Assembly: GCA_051530055.1 (NCBI GenBank)
Contig: CM121342.1
Span: 4,154,001 to 4,218,000, forward strand
From: Neoechinorhynchus agilis
Taxonomy: Eukaryota; Acanthocephala
Direction of reading: 5' to 3'
Length of the DNA: 64,000 bases
In this document: positions 38,535 to 52,061 of the stretch, in pieces
Layout of the letters: every line of letters starts with the position of its first letter
How positions within the stretch are numbered: the first letter of the stretch is position 1
The notes under the pieces: model-generated
The model's database searches: none
What the model saw: the letters and a program-made list of their open reading frames with translations, nothing else
What the model was told of the DNA's origin: nothing
Position numbers and translations under genes: made by a program

Positions 38535-38760
38535 ATTCTGTAGTTGTGTCGAGGTGGTTAAGTGGACTAAAGCTTTATATCCCAGTTAAGGGTCAAGTGG
38601 TTCGAATCCGTTACCACCAATCACGCACACCCAAAGGGGACGAAATACCTCGTTGAAAAGAGGAAACTCACTGATGAGTCCCGCCTCTTCGGGATGTATC
38701 TGAGGATTCGGAGGGATTCTTACAAACTCATAACCGTACGGTCCTGGGGCATCGAACGCA
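38535..38760 (+). mobile_element. tRNA-derived SINE with A and B boxes
   Basis: A tRNA-like head with an A box (tgtcgaggtggttaagtgg) and a perfect B box (ggttcgaatcc) about 45 nt later, resembling a serine/leucine-type tRNA but not folding cleanly as one. The body repeats the family hairpin with AAGAGG/CCTCTT stems, then cattcggagggattcttaca-like sequence. This is the most complete copy of the family in the window and identifies the relatives at 5.8-7.4, 8.6, 10.2 and 38.2 kb. Confidence 0.75.
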
Positions 38761-39029
38761 GAACAGCGCTTCCTTGGCCAATGAGGCCGCGCATGGAAAA
38801 AATAAACATTATCAAAAGACTATGCTTCTTGAAATAGCAGTGACTATTGCGATAAATTCAGGAATTAAAAAAAATCCTAACGTTAGCCGTCTCTCGGAAA
38901 AGGCAATCGATTTGAGTGTGAGATGATCCGGAGAACCCATGCTAAATTTTTCTCTTAACGTCGGACTGGCTATCAGCAGCTTCTCAACTCATGCTCATCT
39001 CCCACCGAAAGAGCTCGTCTCCTGGCGGT

Positions 39030-39695
39030 CTCAGCTCCACACTCCAGCGACTTCTTGAAGGCTTTCCCAATCATATCTGTTGGCACGAGGCTGGATGACC
39101 AAGCCATCACCGTCGCTGTGGGACTTCGGTTGGGCATCGAATTCTCAGGCTCAAATACGTGTCGGTGAGACAGTGAACAGGAACTCACGGCCTTGACTGC
39201 AAGCGTTCAACTGCTCGCCACGCACGGCACTTAGCAGTCAACCGCATAATCAAGGAAGCCCTCTAAACGGCCGTTTTTCCAGCTCGACTCGAACCAGTCG
39301 GACTCTTTCGGAACGACGGTAAACGCCCCGATGGAGCCCTTCCATGGTGCTCCGGGAAAATACTGGTTTGGGATTTTACCTGCCCCAACACGCTCGCAGC
39401 ATCCCACTTACGGGATGCCACCTCAAAGGCGGGAGCAGTCGCCAGCTTCAGCGAGGAAAATAAGCGGCAGAAGTACTCCTCGCTCGATGGGCATCAATAT
39501 ATTTTCATCCCGATTGCGATGGAAACACTGGGATGTCTCGGAAAAGAAGCCGATTATTTCCTTTCTCGACTGGGAAAGATGCTGAAACATGCCACCGCCG
39601 ATATGCGATCCAGCAGCTTCCTGCTGCAGCGAATCAGCGCGGCGATGCAACGCGGCCATCAAAGAAGCTGCCGAACAATCATAACGTATGGGTAA
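39030..39695 (+). mobile_element. Decayed LINE fragment with restriction-like endonuclease C-terminus (copy B)
   Basis: From about 39333 to the stop at 39693-39695 one frame is open. It reads through VWDFTCPNTLAASH, IFIPIAMETLGCLGKEA and MRSSSFLLQRISAAMQRG, the typical C-terminus of an R2-like invertebrate LINE. Just upstream, other frames give AITVAVGLRLG, THGLDCKRSTARHARH and NDGKRPDG, the last supplying the PD of a PD-(D/E)XK site whose D is in VWDFTC. At least two frame changes separate these pieces. Base composition is richer in GC than the neighbours. No RT core is present. Region 39700-40046 shows nothing I can support. Confidence 0.8.
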
Positions 39696-40046
39696 TGCGG
39701 ATTTGATATGACTGCGAAATAGAATTTATACAGAAATTCGGCCGATTGAACACTAATTTTTAAACTCGCTTACGGTTAACATTCACATTTGTTCCAATGA
39801 GCGCGTTTGGTGTTGTTTTTGAATAGATACACAAATCAAATTCATTTTGGAGCTTCGAACAGTCTGGCGCAGTGATCAAGAATTAAATTCTCTTTGGCAT
39901 TCCGAACCAATCAATTGATTATGATTAAAAAATGAAACCAAGATGCCGGAGGCAGTGGTCCGACGAACGCTGCTGCCGAAGCCACAAAGTAATCATTTAT
40001 ATAATAAAAATAACACATTTTATTATATAATAACTCATTTTATTTG

Positions 40047-40559
40047 TTAATGCACAAAGAATTGAACCCATGTACCTTTGAGTCCCCATAAGCGCCCGAG
40101 TTCAGAGTTGTTCAAAGAATGGAGTTGTTGATTTTGGAGTGGATTACAGGCACGGTGTCGATCGGGAATATACGGTCGAGGGGGGGGGAAAGTCCGTTCG
40201 GGTGGGAATTGGTGGTTATTCGCGTCGAAGAGAGTTTGTGAGGTTGGGTCATTCCTCGGGTTCATTTCAGATCTGATTGTGCAGTATGGAAAAAGGAGCA
40301 GGATGAAACGAATCGAGATTACGAGCAATAATATAAACAGGAGAAACCATGTCCTTTTCTGGGTCCTCTCAAAAAAGTGCATCCGTTCGGGTGAGAATAT
40401 CCGGTAGAGGGAAGTCCCTTCGGGTGGGAATTGGCGGCCGAGCACATGCCCGTTGGGGTAGAAATTGGTGGTTATTGTTTGTGGGAGATTTATTTGATTT
40501 TGGTTGGTTAATTGGTAGTTCTTGTTGTTTTCCACTCTTTCCTCGGAATCAATTCGCAT
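40047..40559 (-). CDS. Hypothetical single-pass membrane protein, 170 residues
   Basis: Open frame with one strongly hydrophobic segment (about residues 71-92, FLLFILLLVISIRFILLLFP) flanked by polar, Pro- and Asn-rich tails. The N-terminal half overlaps the first copy of the 40.5-41.5 kb repeat on the opposite strand. No family recognised; the motif FPPE recurs three times. It could be a real gene or an accidental frame. Confidence 0.3.
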   Translation of the reverse strand: MRIDSEERVENNKNYQLTNQNQINLPQTITTNFYPNGHVLGRQFPPEGTSLYRIFSPERMHFFERTQKRTWFLLFILLLVISIRFILLLFPYCTIRSEMNPRNDPTSQTLFDANNHQFPPERTFPPPRPYIPDRHRACNPLQNQQLHSLNNSELGRLWGLKGTWVQFFVH

Positions 40560-41460
40560 TTGGAGGATTGATCGGTGGAGACGAAGGAGCGGAGGTAGAG
40601 ATTTTAGCGAGGAACGAAAAGGGTGGAAAATGTCGTTGGAGCGACGCGAGTGTTGTAAGTGTAAAAGGAGAAAAGCGAGGCAGAAATTGAAGAAGAATGA
40701 AGGATCAGAGCGAAGTGTTTTTTAAAGGCAGGAGTTCGGAGGAGAAGATTGGAGAGCACCTCTCTTGTGAAAAGTATTAAGTTCTTGGAGAAGGTTAGAA
40801 GATAAATTGCAGAAGGTTGATAAAATTGGTTAGGTTGTTGTTTTTCACTCTTTCCTCGGAATCAATTCGCATTTGGAGGATTGATCGGTGGAGACGAAGG
40901 AGCGGAGGTAGAGATTTTAGCGAGGAACGAAAAGGGTGGAAAATGTTGTTGGAGCGACGCGAGTGTTGTAAGTGCGAGTAAAAGGAGAAACACGAGGCAG
41001 AAATTGAAGAGGACGAAGAGAATGAAGGATCTTTTAGAGTACTTTTGAAAGATTAAAGAGAGAGAAGTGTTTTTCTATGAGTTCGGAGGAGAAGATTGGA
41101 GCGCACCTCTCTTGTGAAAAGTATTAAGTTCTTGGAAAAGATTAGAAGATAAATCGCAGAAGGTTGATAAAATTGGTTAGGTTGTTGTTTTCCGTTCTTT
41201 CCTCGGAATCAATTTGCATTTGGAGGATTGATCGGTGGAAAAGAAGGAACGGAGGTAGAGATTTTAGCGAGGAACGAAAAGGATGGAAAATGTTGTTGGA
41301 GCGATGCGAGTGTTGTAAGTGCGAGTAAAAGGAGAAAAGCGAGGCAGAAATTGAAGAAGAATGAAGGCATCAGAGCGAAGTGTTTTTTAAAGGCAGGAGT
41401 TCGGAGGAGAAGATTGGAGAGCACCTCTCTTGTGAATTTCAATAAAATGTTGTTCTATAA
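40515..41460 (+). repeat. Three imperfect copies of an approximately 315-350 bp unit
   Basis: Each copy contains ttgttttccactctttcctc, ggaatcaattcgcatttgga, gtagagattttagcgaggaa and gaggcagaaattgaagaaga. The copies begin at about 40520, 40833 and 41184 and differ by internal insertions. The G+A-rich plus strand gives Arg/Lys/Glu-rich frames that I do not call as genes. Confidence 0.88.
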
Positions 41461-41630
41461 ATTGTTGGTGATGTTTTAGGACTTTGTTGATCTAGGTACG
41501 TCGTTGTTTCTCGTCCGGAAAAGCACATTAACCTTTTTTTTCTTCAAAACAATACCAAACGATATATATATTTACTGTCACGTAAAAGGGGGCACGACCA
41601 CCTTCTAACAGACACTCGCGCAGAAAAGCA

Positions 41631-41987
41631 ATGTTCAATTCAAAGAGAGGACGCGATTTTATAAAAAGGACTCCAAGGATTGGACCTGAATATCAAGCCA
41701 CAATACCAGACGAAAAGTATGATGAGAACGATTTGCCTGAATCGGGAGACGAGTTGATAGATTATAGCGAGAATCACGTATTAGTAGATAAATTGATGGA
41801 TCCATTGCCTTTTACAATCAAAGAGATGGAATTGTTTATTGAAGCTTATAAAATACACGGAAAAGATTTCAGTAAGATTAAGAAGAATTATTTGAGTGAG
41901 AGATCAATCACCGATATCGTATGGTTTTATTACTATTGGAAGAGGAATCCAGAAGTTTATAATGAGGAAGAAGAAGCTAGAATCTGA
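41631..41987 (+). CDS. Minimal CoREST-like ELM2-SANT protein
   Basis: 118 residues. RIGPEYQATIPDEKYDEND is the start of an ELM2-type motif as in REST corepressors (RVG..YQA..P), and residues 60-110 are a SANT domain: FTIKEMELFIEAYKIHGKDF, then KIKKNYLSERSITDIVWFYY and YWKR, very close to the first SANT of RCOR proteins, which binds HDAC. The family is normally 450 or more residues with a second SANT and an LSD1-binding helix; here both are absent and no further exon was seen before U2AF2. It may be a cut-down corepressor or a partial duplicate. Single exon, with AATAAA about 50 nt past the stop. Confidence 0.75.
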   Translation: MFNSKRGRDFIKRTPRIGPEYQATIPDEKYDENDLPESGDELIDYSENHVLVDKLMDPLPFTIKEMELFIEAYKIHGKDFSKIKKNYLSERSITDIVWFYYYWKRNPEVYNEEEEARI

Positions 41988-42284
41988 GAACAAGAATTGA
42001 TGTTTTTTTTAGAAGTCATGATGACAGATTTAGAAGCAATAAAAACATTTTTAAGGTAAAAAAAGAGTGTTGACGATGAAAACGTTTTAGCGATACTATC
42101 AATTGTTAAAAGAAAATAAGTTTTTAAAAAACTCGGTCTAAATGTTCTATATTGAACCTGCTCCTCTTTTATTTTTTGAGGCTCTCTTTTTTGTTGACAT
42201 AACGGGAAGAAGAAGCTAGAATCTGAGAACAAGAATTGATGTTTTTTTTAGAAGTCATGATGACAGATTTAGAAGCAATAAAAA
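41966..42284 (+). repeat. 80-bp direct duplication of the CoREST-like gene's 3' end
   Basis: 41966-42045 (last seven codons, stop and start of the 3' UTR up to aataaaaa) is repeated almost exactly at 42205-42284, 239 bp downstream. The second copy lies between this gene and the convergent U2AF2 stop and supplies a second potential polyadenylation region. Confidence 0.85.
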
Positions 42285-42321
42285 TCCTGAAACATCTTCT
42301 TTTTTCGAGTATTTTTTTTAT

Positions 42322-43706
<1,385 letters not shown>

Positions 43707-43829
43707 CTAAAATCCTGTGAAACCGGAAATTGCGAAGAATACGAAATTAGGATGAAAAATAATGAAATCACCTAAATTGAAATCATTAACGAGATTTTGC
43801 GAACATCAAGAAACGCTCCCTCTAAAATC

Positions 43830-46230
43830 CGAAAGGATCAGATATACTTGCACATCTTTTTTAATGGTTTGCTCAGAAACGTCGTCTTTCTAAAAACAGA
43901 GATATAATCCGAAACCAATCGGTTAGAATCTCTCTAAATAGAAAAAATCCCAAGGAGATGAAAGAAGAAAAATGCTCTTTATCTGGAAGAATCGAAGTAA
44001 TTTGCACTTTTTCATTGAAATACTAAAACGTCATCTTTCTAAAAAGTGCATTAATCCGAGACAAATCGGTTAGAACTTCTCTAAATAGAAAAAATCCAAA
44101 GGTGATGAAAGAATGTTCTCCTTTATCTGGAAGAATCGAAGTAATTTGCACTTTTTGCCTTAAATGCTAAAACTTCATCTTTCTAAAAAGTGCATTCATC
44201 CGAGACCAATCGGTTAGAATCTCTCTAAATAGAAAAAATCCCAAGGAGATGAAAGAAGAGAAATGTTCTCTTTATCTGGAAGAATCGAAGTAATTTGCAC
44301 TTTTTGCCTTAAATACTAAAACGTCATCTTTCTAAAAAGTGCAATCATCCGAGACAAATCGGTTAGAATTTCTCTAAATAGAAAAAATCCAAAGGAGATG
44401 AAAGAAGAATGTTCTCCTTTATCTGGAAGAATCGAAGTAATTTGCACTTTTTGCCTTAAATGCTAAAACTTCATCTTTCTAAAAAGTGCATTCATCCGAG
44501 ACAAATCGGTTAGAACTTCTCTAAATAGAAAAAATCCAAAGGAGATGAGAGAAGAATGTTCTCGTTAATCTGGAAGAATCGAAGTAATTTGCACTTTTTG
44601 CCTTAAATGCTAAAACTTCATCTTTCTAAAAAGTGCATTCATCCGAGACAAATCGGTTACAATTTCTCTAAATAGAAAAAATCCAAAGGAGATGAAAGAA
44701 GAATGTTCTCCTTTATCTGGAAGAATCGAAGTAATTTGCACTTTTTTATTTAAATACTAAAACGTCATCTTTCTAAAAAGTGCATTCATCCGAGACCAAT
44801 CGGTTACAATTTCTCTAAATAGAAAAAATCCAAAGGAGATGAAAGAAGAATGTTCTCTTTTATCTGGAAGAATCGAAGTAATTTGCACTTTTTGCCTTAA
44901 ATACTAAAACTTCATCTTTCTAAAAAGTGCAATCATCCGAGACCAATCGGTTACAAATTCTCTAAATAGAAAAAATCCAAAGGAGATGAAAGAAGAATGT
45001 TCTCGTTTATCTGGAAGAATCGAAGTAATTTGCACTTTTTGCCTTAAATGCTAAAACTTCATCTTTCTAAAAAGTGCAATCATCCGAGACAAATCGGTTA
45101 CAATTTCTCTAAATAGAAAAAATCCAAAGGAGATGAAAGAAGAATGTTCTCCTTTATCTGGAAGAATCGAAGTAATTTGCACTTTTTGCCTTAAATACTA
45201 AAACTTCATCTTTCTAAAAAGTGCAATCAACCGAGACCAATCGGCCACAAATTTTCTAAATAGATGAAATCCAAAGGAGATGAAAGAAGAATGTTCTCCT
45301 TTATCTGGAATAATCGAATTAATTTGCACTTTTTGCCTTAAATGCTAAAACTTCATCTTTCTAAAAAGTGCATTCATCCGAGACAAATCGGTTAGAACTT
45401 CTCTAAATAGAAAAAATCCAAAGGAGATGAGAGAAGAATGTTCTCTTTTATCTGGAAGAATCGAAGTAATTTGCACTTTTTGCCTTAAATACTAAAACTT
45501 CATCTTTCTAAAAAGTGCAATCAGCCAACATTTTTCTAAATAGAAAAAATCCCATGGAGATGAAAGAAGAATGTTCTCCTTTATCTGGAAGAATCGAAGT
45601 AATTTGCACTTTTTTTATTAAATACTAAAACGTCATCTTTCTAAAAAGTGCAATCAACCGAGACCAATCGGCCACAATTTCTCTAAATAGAAAAAATCCC
45701 ATGGAGATGAAAGAAGAATGTTCTCCTTTATCTGGAAGAATCGAAGTAATTTGCACTTTTTTTATTGAAATACTAAAACGTCATCTTTCTAAAAAGTGCA
45801 ATCAACCGAGACCAATCGGCCACAATTTCTCTAAATAGAAAAAATCCAAAGGAGATGAAAGAAGAGAAATGCTCTTCTTTATCTGGAAGAATCAGAGTAA
45901 TTTGCACTTTTTTGATTGAAATACTAAAACGTCATCTTTCTAAAAAGTGCATTCATCCGAGAACAATCGGCCACAATTTCTCTAAATAGATTAAATCCCA
46001 AGGAGATGAAAGAAGATGTTCTCTTTTATCTGGAAGAATCGAAGAAATTTGCACTTTTTGCCTTAAATTCTAAAACGACATCTTTCTAAAAAGTGCAATT
46101 AACCGAGACAAAACGGCCACAATTTCTCTAAATGGATGAAATCCCAACGAGATGAAAGTCGAGAAATGTTCTCCTTTATCTGGAAGAATCGAAGTAATTT
46201 GCACTTTTTGCCTTAAATACTTCCTGTTTG
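43830..46230 (+). repeat. Tandem array, about 147 bp unit, about 16 copies
   Basis: Core: atctggaagaatcgaagtaa, tttgcactttttgccttaaa, catctttctaaaaagtgcat and ctctaaatagaaaaaatcca. Units vary by several percent; the variants gccttaaatgct and attgaaatact alternate. No coding signal. Confidence 0.95.
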
Positions 46231-46813
46231 GATATTTTTTTCAATTAATCCTGATTTTATTCTGGGTTGTATCTTCAATACAATTCTATTTTGATTTTTA
46301 TTTGAAACGAGATGATCGCATTGAATATTGAATGTATTGCTGAACATCGAGGACGCTTACAAACCGTAAGAATTTTCACTAAAGATTTATACTGAACTCG
46401 AGCGATTTTGGTTGACTTTCGATAATTATCGATATCTTTTGGTCTTTCTAATTTTCGTGTGAGAAAAGGACAGATTATTCCTCGTTAGCCATCGATTTCC
46501 GATGATCGGTTAATGTTAACACGCTGATTTTTGGGAAAAACTCAACTCGCCCGTTATTGCCGAAAAGGCTCTCGCCTTTGTTTTGAAATATGTCGTTCAG
46601 GTCTCTTTTTTCCGCACATTTTGTCTGAGATTTCAAATGAAAGCTAAGGTCCGAGCCAAGCTAAAAGCATCGCTGTACCATCCTTTTAAAGTCAACTTTA
46701 AAAAACCTTAATTCGAAAGGCAAGCGTTAGAAAATCATTGTGATCTAGTCAAGAGTTTTGTGAGAAATTCGGAAAAGGCAAATGAAGTTCTCGGCTTTGG
46801 AATCTTTTTGCAG
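46230..46813 (+). other. POMP upstream region with possible small exons
   Basis: A short frame at 46312-46365 (MIALNIECIAEHRGRLQT) ends at a good donor (gtaaga), and another protein-like stretch at about 46545-46595 (PVIAEKALAFVLKYVV) also ends at a GT. Neither could be assigned to a gene or spliced convincingly. Nothing else was seen. Confidence 0.2.
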
Positions 46814-47203
46814 ATGATATCCTCTGATACGAAACTGATTGGTACATCAAACGGAACAAGTAATAATCCGTTTCTGGACGGTCTTGAACGTGCAAGTACT
46901 AAAATCAAAGGGCTTTCTCATGGCCTGGAGGAATCAATGCGAAGCAATGATCGAGACCGAATGGATCTTCAAATACTGCGACATACAATGGGTTTAGGCG
47001 TTGCTCTCCAAGCTCGAGTGGAACTGGATTTGTCCTCAAGGATTGGTCGATTGCCATTTACGAAACGTTCTCTACTTCACAATCGAGTCCTTCGTGGAAA
47101 TCTTGATGAAATATCAGAAGAAGACGTACTTGGATCAGAACCAACGCCGGATCTAGTGAACGCTCCACATATTCATCTTGACCGAATGGACGGATATCTT
47201 TAA
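46814..47203 (+). CDS. POMP: Proteasome maturation protein
   Basis: Chaperone (UMP1 family) that assembles and is degraded by the nascent 20S proteasome. 129 residues (human 141). The family core is clear: LERASTKIKGLSHGLEESM, LQILRHTMGLGVALQARVEL, then RLPFTKRSLLHNRVLRGNLD and the C-terminal EEDVLG...PHIHLDRMDGYL. The ATG follows tttttgcag directly, an excellent acceptor, so 18 upstream in-frame codons are unlikely to be translated. Single exon. Its last 51 bp overlap the convergent frame at 47153-47530. Confidence 0.92.
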   Translation: MISSDTKLIGTSNGTSNNPFLDGLERASTKIKGLSHGLEESMRSNDRDRMDLQILRHTMGLGVALQARVELDLSSRIGRLPFTKRSLLHNRVLRGNLDEISEEDVLGSEPTPDLVNAPHIHLDRMDGYL

Positions 47204-47399
47204 TAATCGCCATTTAGTGAACTGAAAAACAATATTCCTTACGAAAACATTCTCTTTTTGGAATTCATCTCCCGTTTCTTCTTCTTGTTCAAGGTTCAAT
47301 ATGAAATATCTAATACAAAATTCAGAGAGAATCTTTATTATGGTCAAGAGACCGAACGTGATTCCGATACTGATTATTATACGACCATCCCGGGTGTAT

Positions 47400-49500
<2,101 letters not shown>

Positions 49501-49522
49501 AACCTTTTTTCTCGGTCGATTG

Positions 49523-49915
49523 CTAAAAAAAACTTACGATATCCGCAAATTCTGTAATGCCGAGATATCCGCTTTCAAATCCGAACAAACATAAGGCGTT
49601 GTTCTTCATAACAAACGCGACGTTTTCCTTAAATGCCTTTCGTGAAGATCGGAAATTCAGTTCGGCGATTTTTGTCCTTTCTTTTGCTACAAACGAGAGT
49701 TTTCGAAAAGAATAAAGCATTAGCCAATTACCGAAGGCGCTCTTAAATAAAAAATACAATCGATCTGCTTCCGAGTCTGTAATGAATCCCTTTTTGGTTT
49801 TGTGGCTAAATCGATCCGCATACGCCGAAAAGACGTCCTCCAACATTTGGCCAAACTCTTTCTTTTCTGGATCTTCGGGATAAAGCAGAAATTTTGATTT
49901 GCAAGGATCGATCAT
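49523..49915 (-). CDS. Unknown 130-residue exon (left copy)
   Basis: MIDPCKSKFLLYPEDPEKK begins a well-formed, charged and aromatic sequence (AYADRFSHKTKKG; LYFLFKSAFGNWLMLYSF; ALCLFGFESGYLG) that ends ITEFADI at a perfect gtaagt donor, so the last four codons (VSFF) are probably intron. No downstream exon was identified: 12 nt further a ttttttttag occurs, which is too close for an intron. The identical right copy is at 58886-59278. Family not recognised. Confidence 0.45.
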   Translation of the reverse strand: MIDPCKSKFLLYPEDPEKKEFGQMLEDVFSAYADRFSHKTKKGFITDSEADRLYFLFKSAFGNWLMLYSFRKLSFVAKERTKIAELNFRSSRKAFKENVAFVMKNNALCLFGFESGYLGITEFADIVSFF

Positions 49916-50039
49916 TGAGCAACTCAGTTAAGCACTTTGAAAACTCGAAAAGGTGTTCGTTTACGAGAAATGCTTTTCGTCATAAAAGAACGGAAAAACA
50001 AATCACACGTTCATAAATATTTTCGAGGGCCACAAATAT

Positions 50040-50815
50040 TGTCAATTTATTGGGGACGTTCGATTTTAGAGTGATTCTCTCAAAAAAAAGAAAATCCCCA
50101 ATTTTGTTCTCTTGTGATTTTTTTCTATTTAAGAAAAATGATATTTTTAGCCGCCGAGTCGATAAATATTTAAGTTCTGCGAATATTGTCAATTTATTGG
50201 GGACGTTCGATTTTTGAAAATCGGCGTTTCTCTCAAAAAAAAAGAAAATCCCCCATTTTGTTCTCTTGTGATTCTGTTTTTTTCTTTTTAAGAAAAATGA
50301 CATTTTTTAGCCGCCGAGTCGATAAATATTTAAGTTCTACGAATATTGTAAATTTATTTGGGGACTCTCTTTCAAAAAAAGAAAATCCCCAATTTTGTTC
50401 TCTTGTGATTTTTTTCTATTTAAGAAAAATGATATTTTTAGCCGCCGAGTCGATAAATATTTAACTTCTGCGAATATTGTCAATTTATTTGGGGACGTTC
50501 GATTTTTGAAAATCGGCGTTTCTCTCAAAAAAAAAAGAAAATCCCCCATTTTGTTCTCTTGTGATTCTGTTTTTTTCTCTTTAAGAAAAATGACATTTTT
50601 TAGCCGCCGAGTCGATAAATATTTAAGTTCTACGAATATTGTAAATTTATTTGGGGACTCTCTTTCAAAAAAAGAAAATCCCCAATTTTGTTCTCTTGTG
50701 ATTCTGTTTTTTCTTTTTTAGGAAAAATGACATTTTTAGCCGGCGAGTCGATAGATATTTAATTTCTACGAATATTGTAAATTTATTTGGGGACGTTCGA
50801 TTTTAGGGTGATTCT
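50040..50815. repeat. Tandem repeats of about 146 and 160 bp in the left arm
   Basis: About five units with ttctcttgtgattt, agccgccgagtcgataaata and caatttattggggacgttcg. The right arm (58270-58760) has about two fewer units, so the array has changed length since the arms separated or last converted. Confidence 0.88.
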
Positions 50816-51043
50816 CTCAAAAAAATCCCCAATTATTATTTTTCTCGGTTTTTGTAACAATAAAACGCCTTTTCCACCTTTGCACCACGCGATTGGTACC
50901 GTCATTTTATCATTAATGATTGATCGTGGCTTTCGTCCTCTCGAAATCATCGACGGCTGATAATATTTATTATAAATTAATTTACTGATAATGTAGGACT
51001 CGACAAAGCTATCGACAGTTTTGGCTACAAAATCTAAGATCAT
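50783..51043 (-). CDS. Hypothetical frame, 86 codons (copied at 58051-58311)
   Basis: MILDFVAKTVDSFVESYII is followed by a basic segment (SRGRKPRSIINDK). The C-terminal third runs into the neighbouring repeat. It is preserved exactly in the right arm, but the whole arm is, so this is not evidence of selection. An opposite-strand frame at 51021-51272 (hydrophobic, 83 codons) overlaps its start. No family recognised. Confidence 0.2.
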   Translation of the reverse strand: MILDFVAKTVDSFVESYIISKLIYNKYYQPSMISRGRKPRSIINDKMTVPIAWCKGGKGVLLLQKPRKIIIGDFFERITLKSNVPK

Positions 51044-51307
51044 CGCGGATGAGATTTTAGCACTTTTTTTCTGTATGTTCCTTTTAGTTAATTCTCCTAC
51101 TTATTTTGAAGATAAATTTAGTGCTGCTTCACAAATCGAACTCTTTTTTGTATTCCGATTGATTTTCCTGTTTTCTGGACTAAAACTTCTTGTCTTTGTT
51201 TTGTATAGCGTTCCTCTTCACACTTCTTCCACTCGAAACTCGAGCATATTTTATAGATTCTTCATAGTATAATTAAAATTTAACGATATTACGGCACTGT
51301 GTTCTAA

Positions 51308-52061
51308 ATGTTCCGCTTTATCCGATCATTGCTATCATCAGTGGGAAGACCGCAGGTTCGTTCAATGTTCGTTCTAACGGAAGAGACGCCAAATCCAAAC
51401 AGCCTCAAGTTCTTTCCTGGAGGAAAATCGGTAACCGCAAGTTCACCAGTCACTTTCGATAGCTCCAACGACGGTCAGAAACTACCTCGATTGGCTAAAA
51501 GATTGTTTGGCGTCAGTGGGGTGAATAAAGTGAACAATTTTTATTCAGATTGTTTAAAATCGGTGATAATCGATGAAAATTGTTCATTAAAGACTCATGT
51601 TCGGTCCCGATTTCGTATCGATTACAAAATCCGAAGAGCGAGATTGGATGGTGATGAAACCCGAGATCTTTGAGATTTTAATGAATTATTTCTCTATTGA
51701 AGGGAGTCAATTGATTGATGAAGAAGATGTGACCGCACACGAACAGCAAGATGAATCGGATTTAGACGAAATTTCCAAGCAAATTAAAGCTCTTTTAAAT
51801 GAAAAGGTGCGACCTATTATTGTTAATGATGGCGGTGATATCCAATTTGTTGGATTTAACGATGGAATTGTAAGCGTGAAACTGAAAGGAGCTTGTGTTG
51901 GATGTCCTAGTTCTACAATTACTCTAAAGAACGGGATTGAAAATATGTTGAAATTCTATATTCCTGAGGTAGAGAAAGTAGAGGATATTTCGGCTTCCAA
52001 CACAAATAGTCTTGATGAACACGATTTTATGCTTAAAATGCCGAAAAAAGATGGAAATTAA
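51308..52061 (+). CDS. NFU1: Mitochondrial Fe-S cluster scaffold NFU1 (left copy)
   Basis: Delivers [4Fe-4S] clusters to lipoate synthase and complex II. Exons 51308-51532 and 51597-52061 give 229 residues. The NFU N-terminal domain (ETPNPNSLKFFPGGKSV) and C-terminal NifU domain (VRPIIVNDGGDIQFVGF; LKGACVGCPSSTITLKNGI) are intact, with the cluster-binding CVGC. The 64-nt intron is not GT-AG; it has an 11-bp perfect inverted repeat (51531-51541 and 51576-51586) followed by 10 nt before the second exon, and removal gives GVNKVMFGPDF, the family sequence. Differs from the right copy at residue 23 (Leu against Arg; the family favours a polar residue here) and 49 (Thr against Ile). Confidence 0.93.

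Noticed and set aside
38535-38620. Functional tRNA gene.
   Set aside because: A and B boxes are present, but the acceptor and anticodon stems do not pair well and the sequence continues as a SINE body.
38620-38700. Hammerhead ribozyme in the SINE: ggggacgaaatacc and ctgatgagtccc cores, with complementary stem I (ctca/tgag), II (gtccc/gggac) and III (atacctc/gaggtat) pieces.
   Set aside because: The strand order is not a circular permutation of the hammerhead; all three stems would cross within one copy. A simple nested hairpin with compensatory changes explains the same bases. Only pairing between neighbouring units of a tandem array could give the right order, with very large loops.
39331-39662. 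Frames at 39331-39585 (+) and 39423-39662 (-) as genes.
   Set aside because: They overlap, out of frame, the LINE C-terminal frame that has clear homology.
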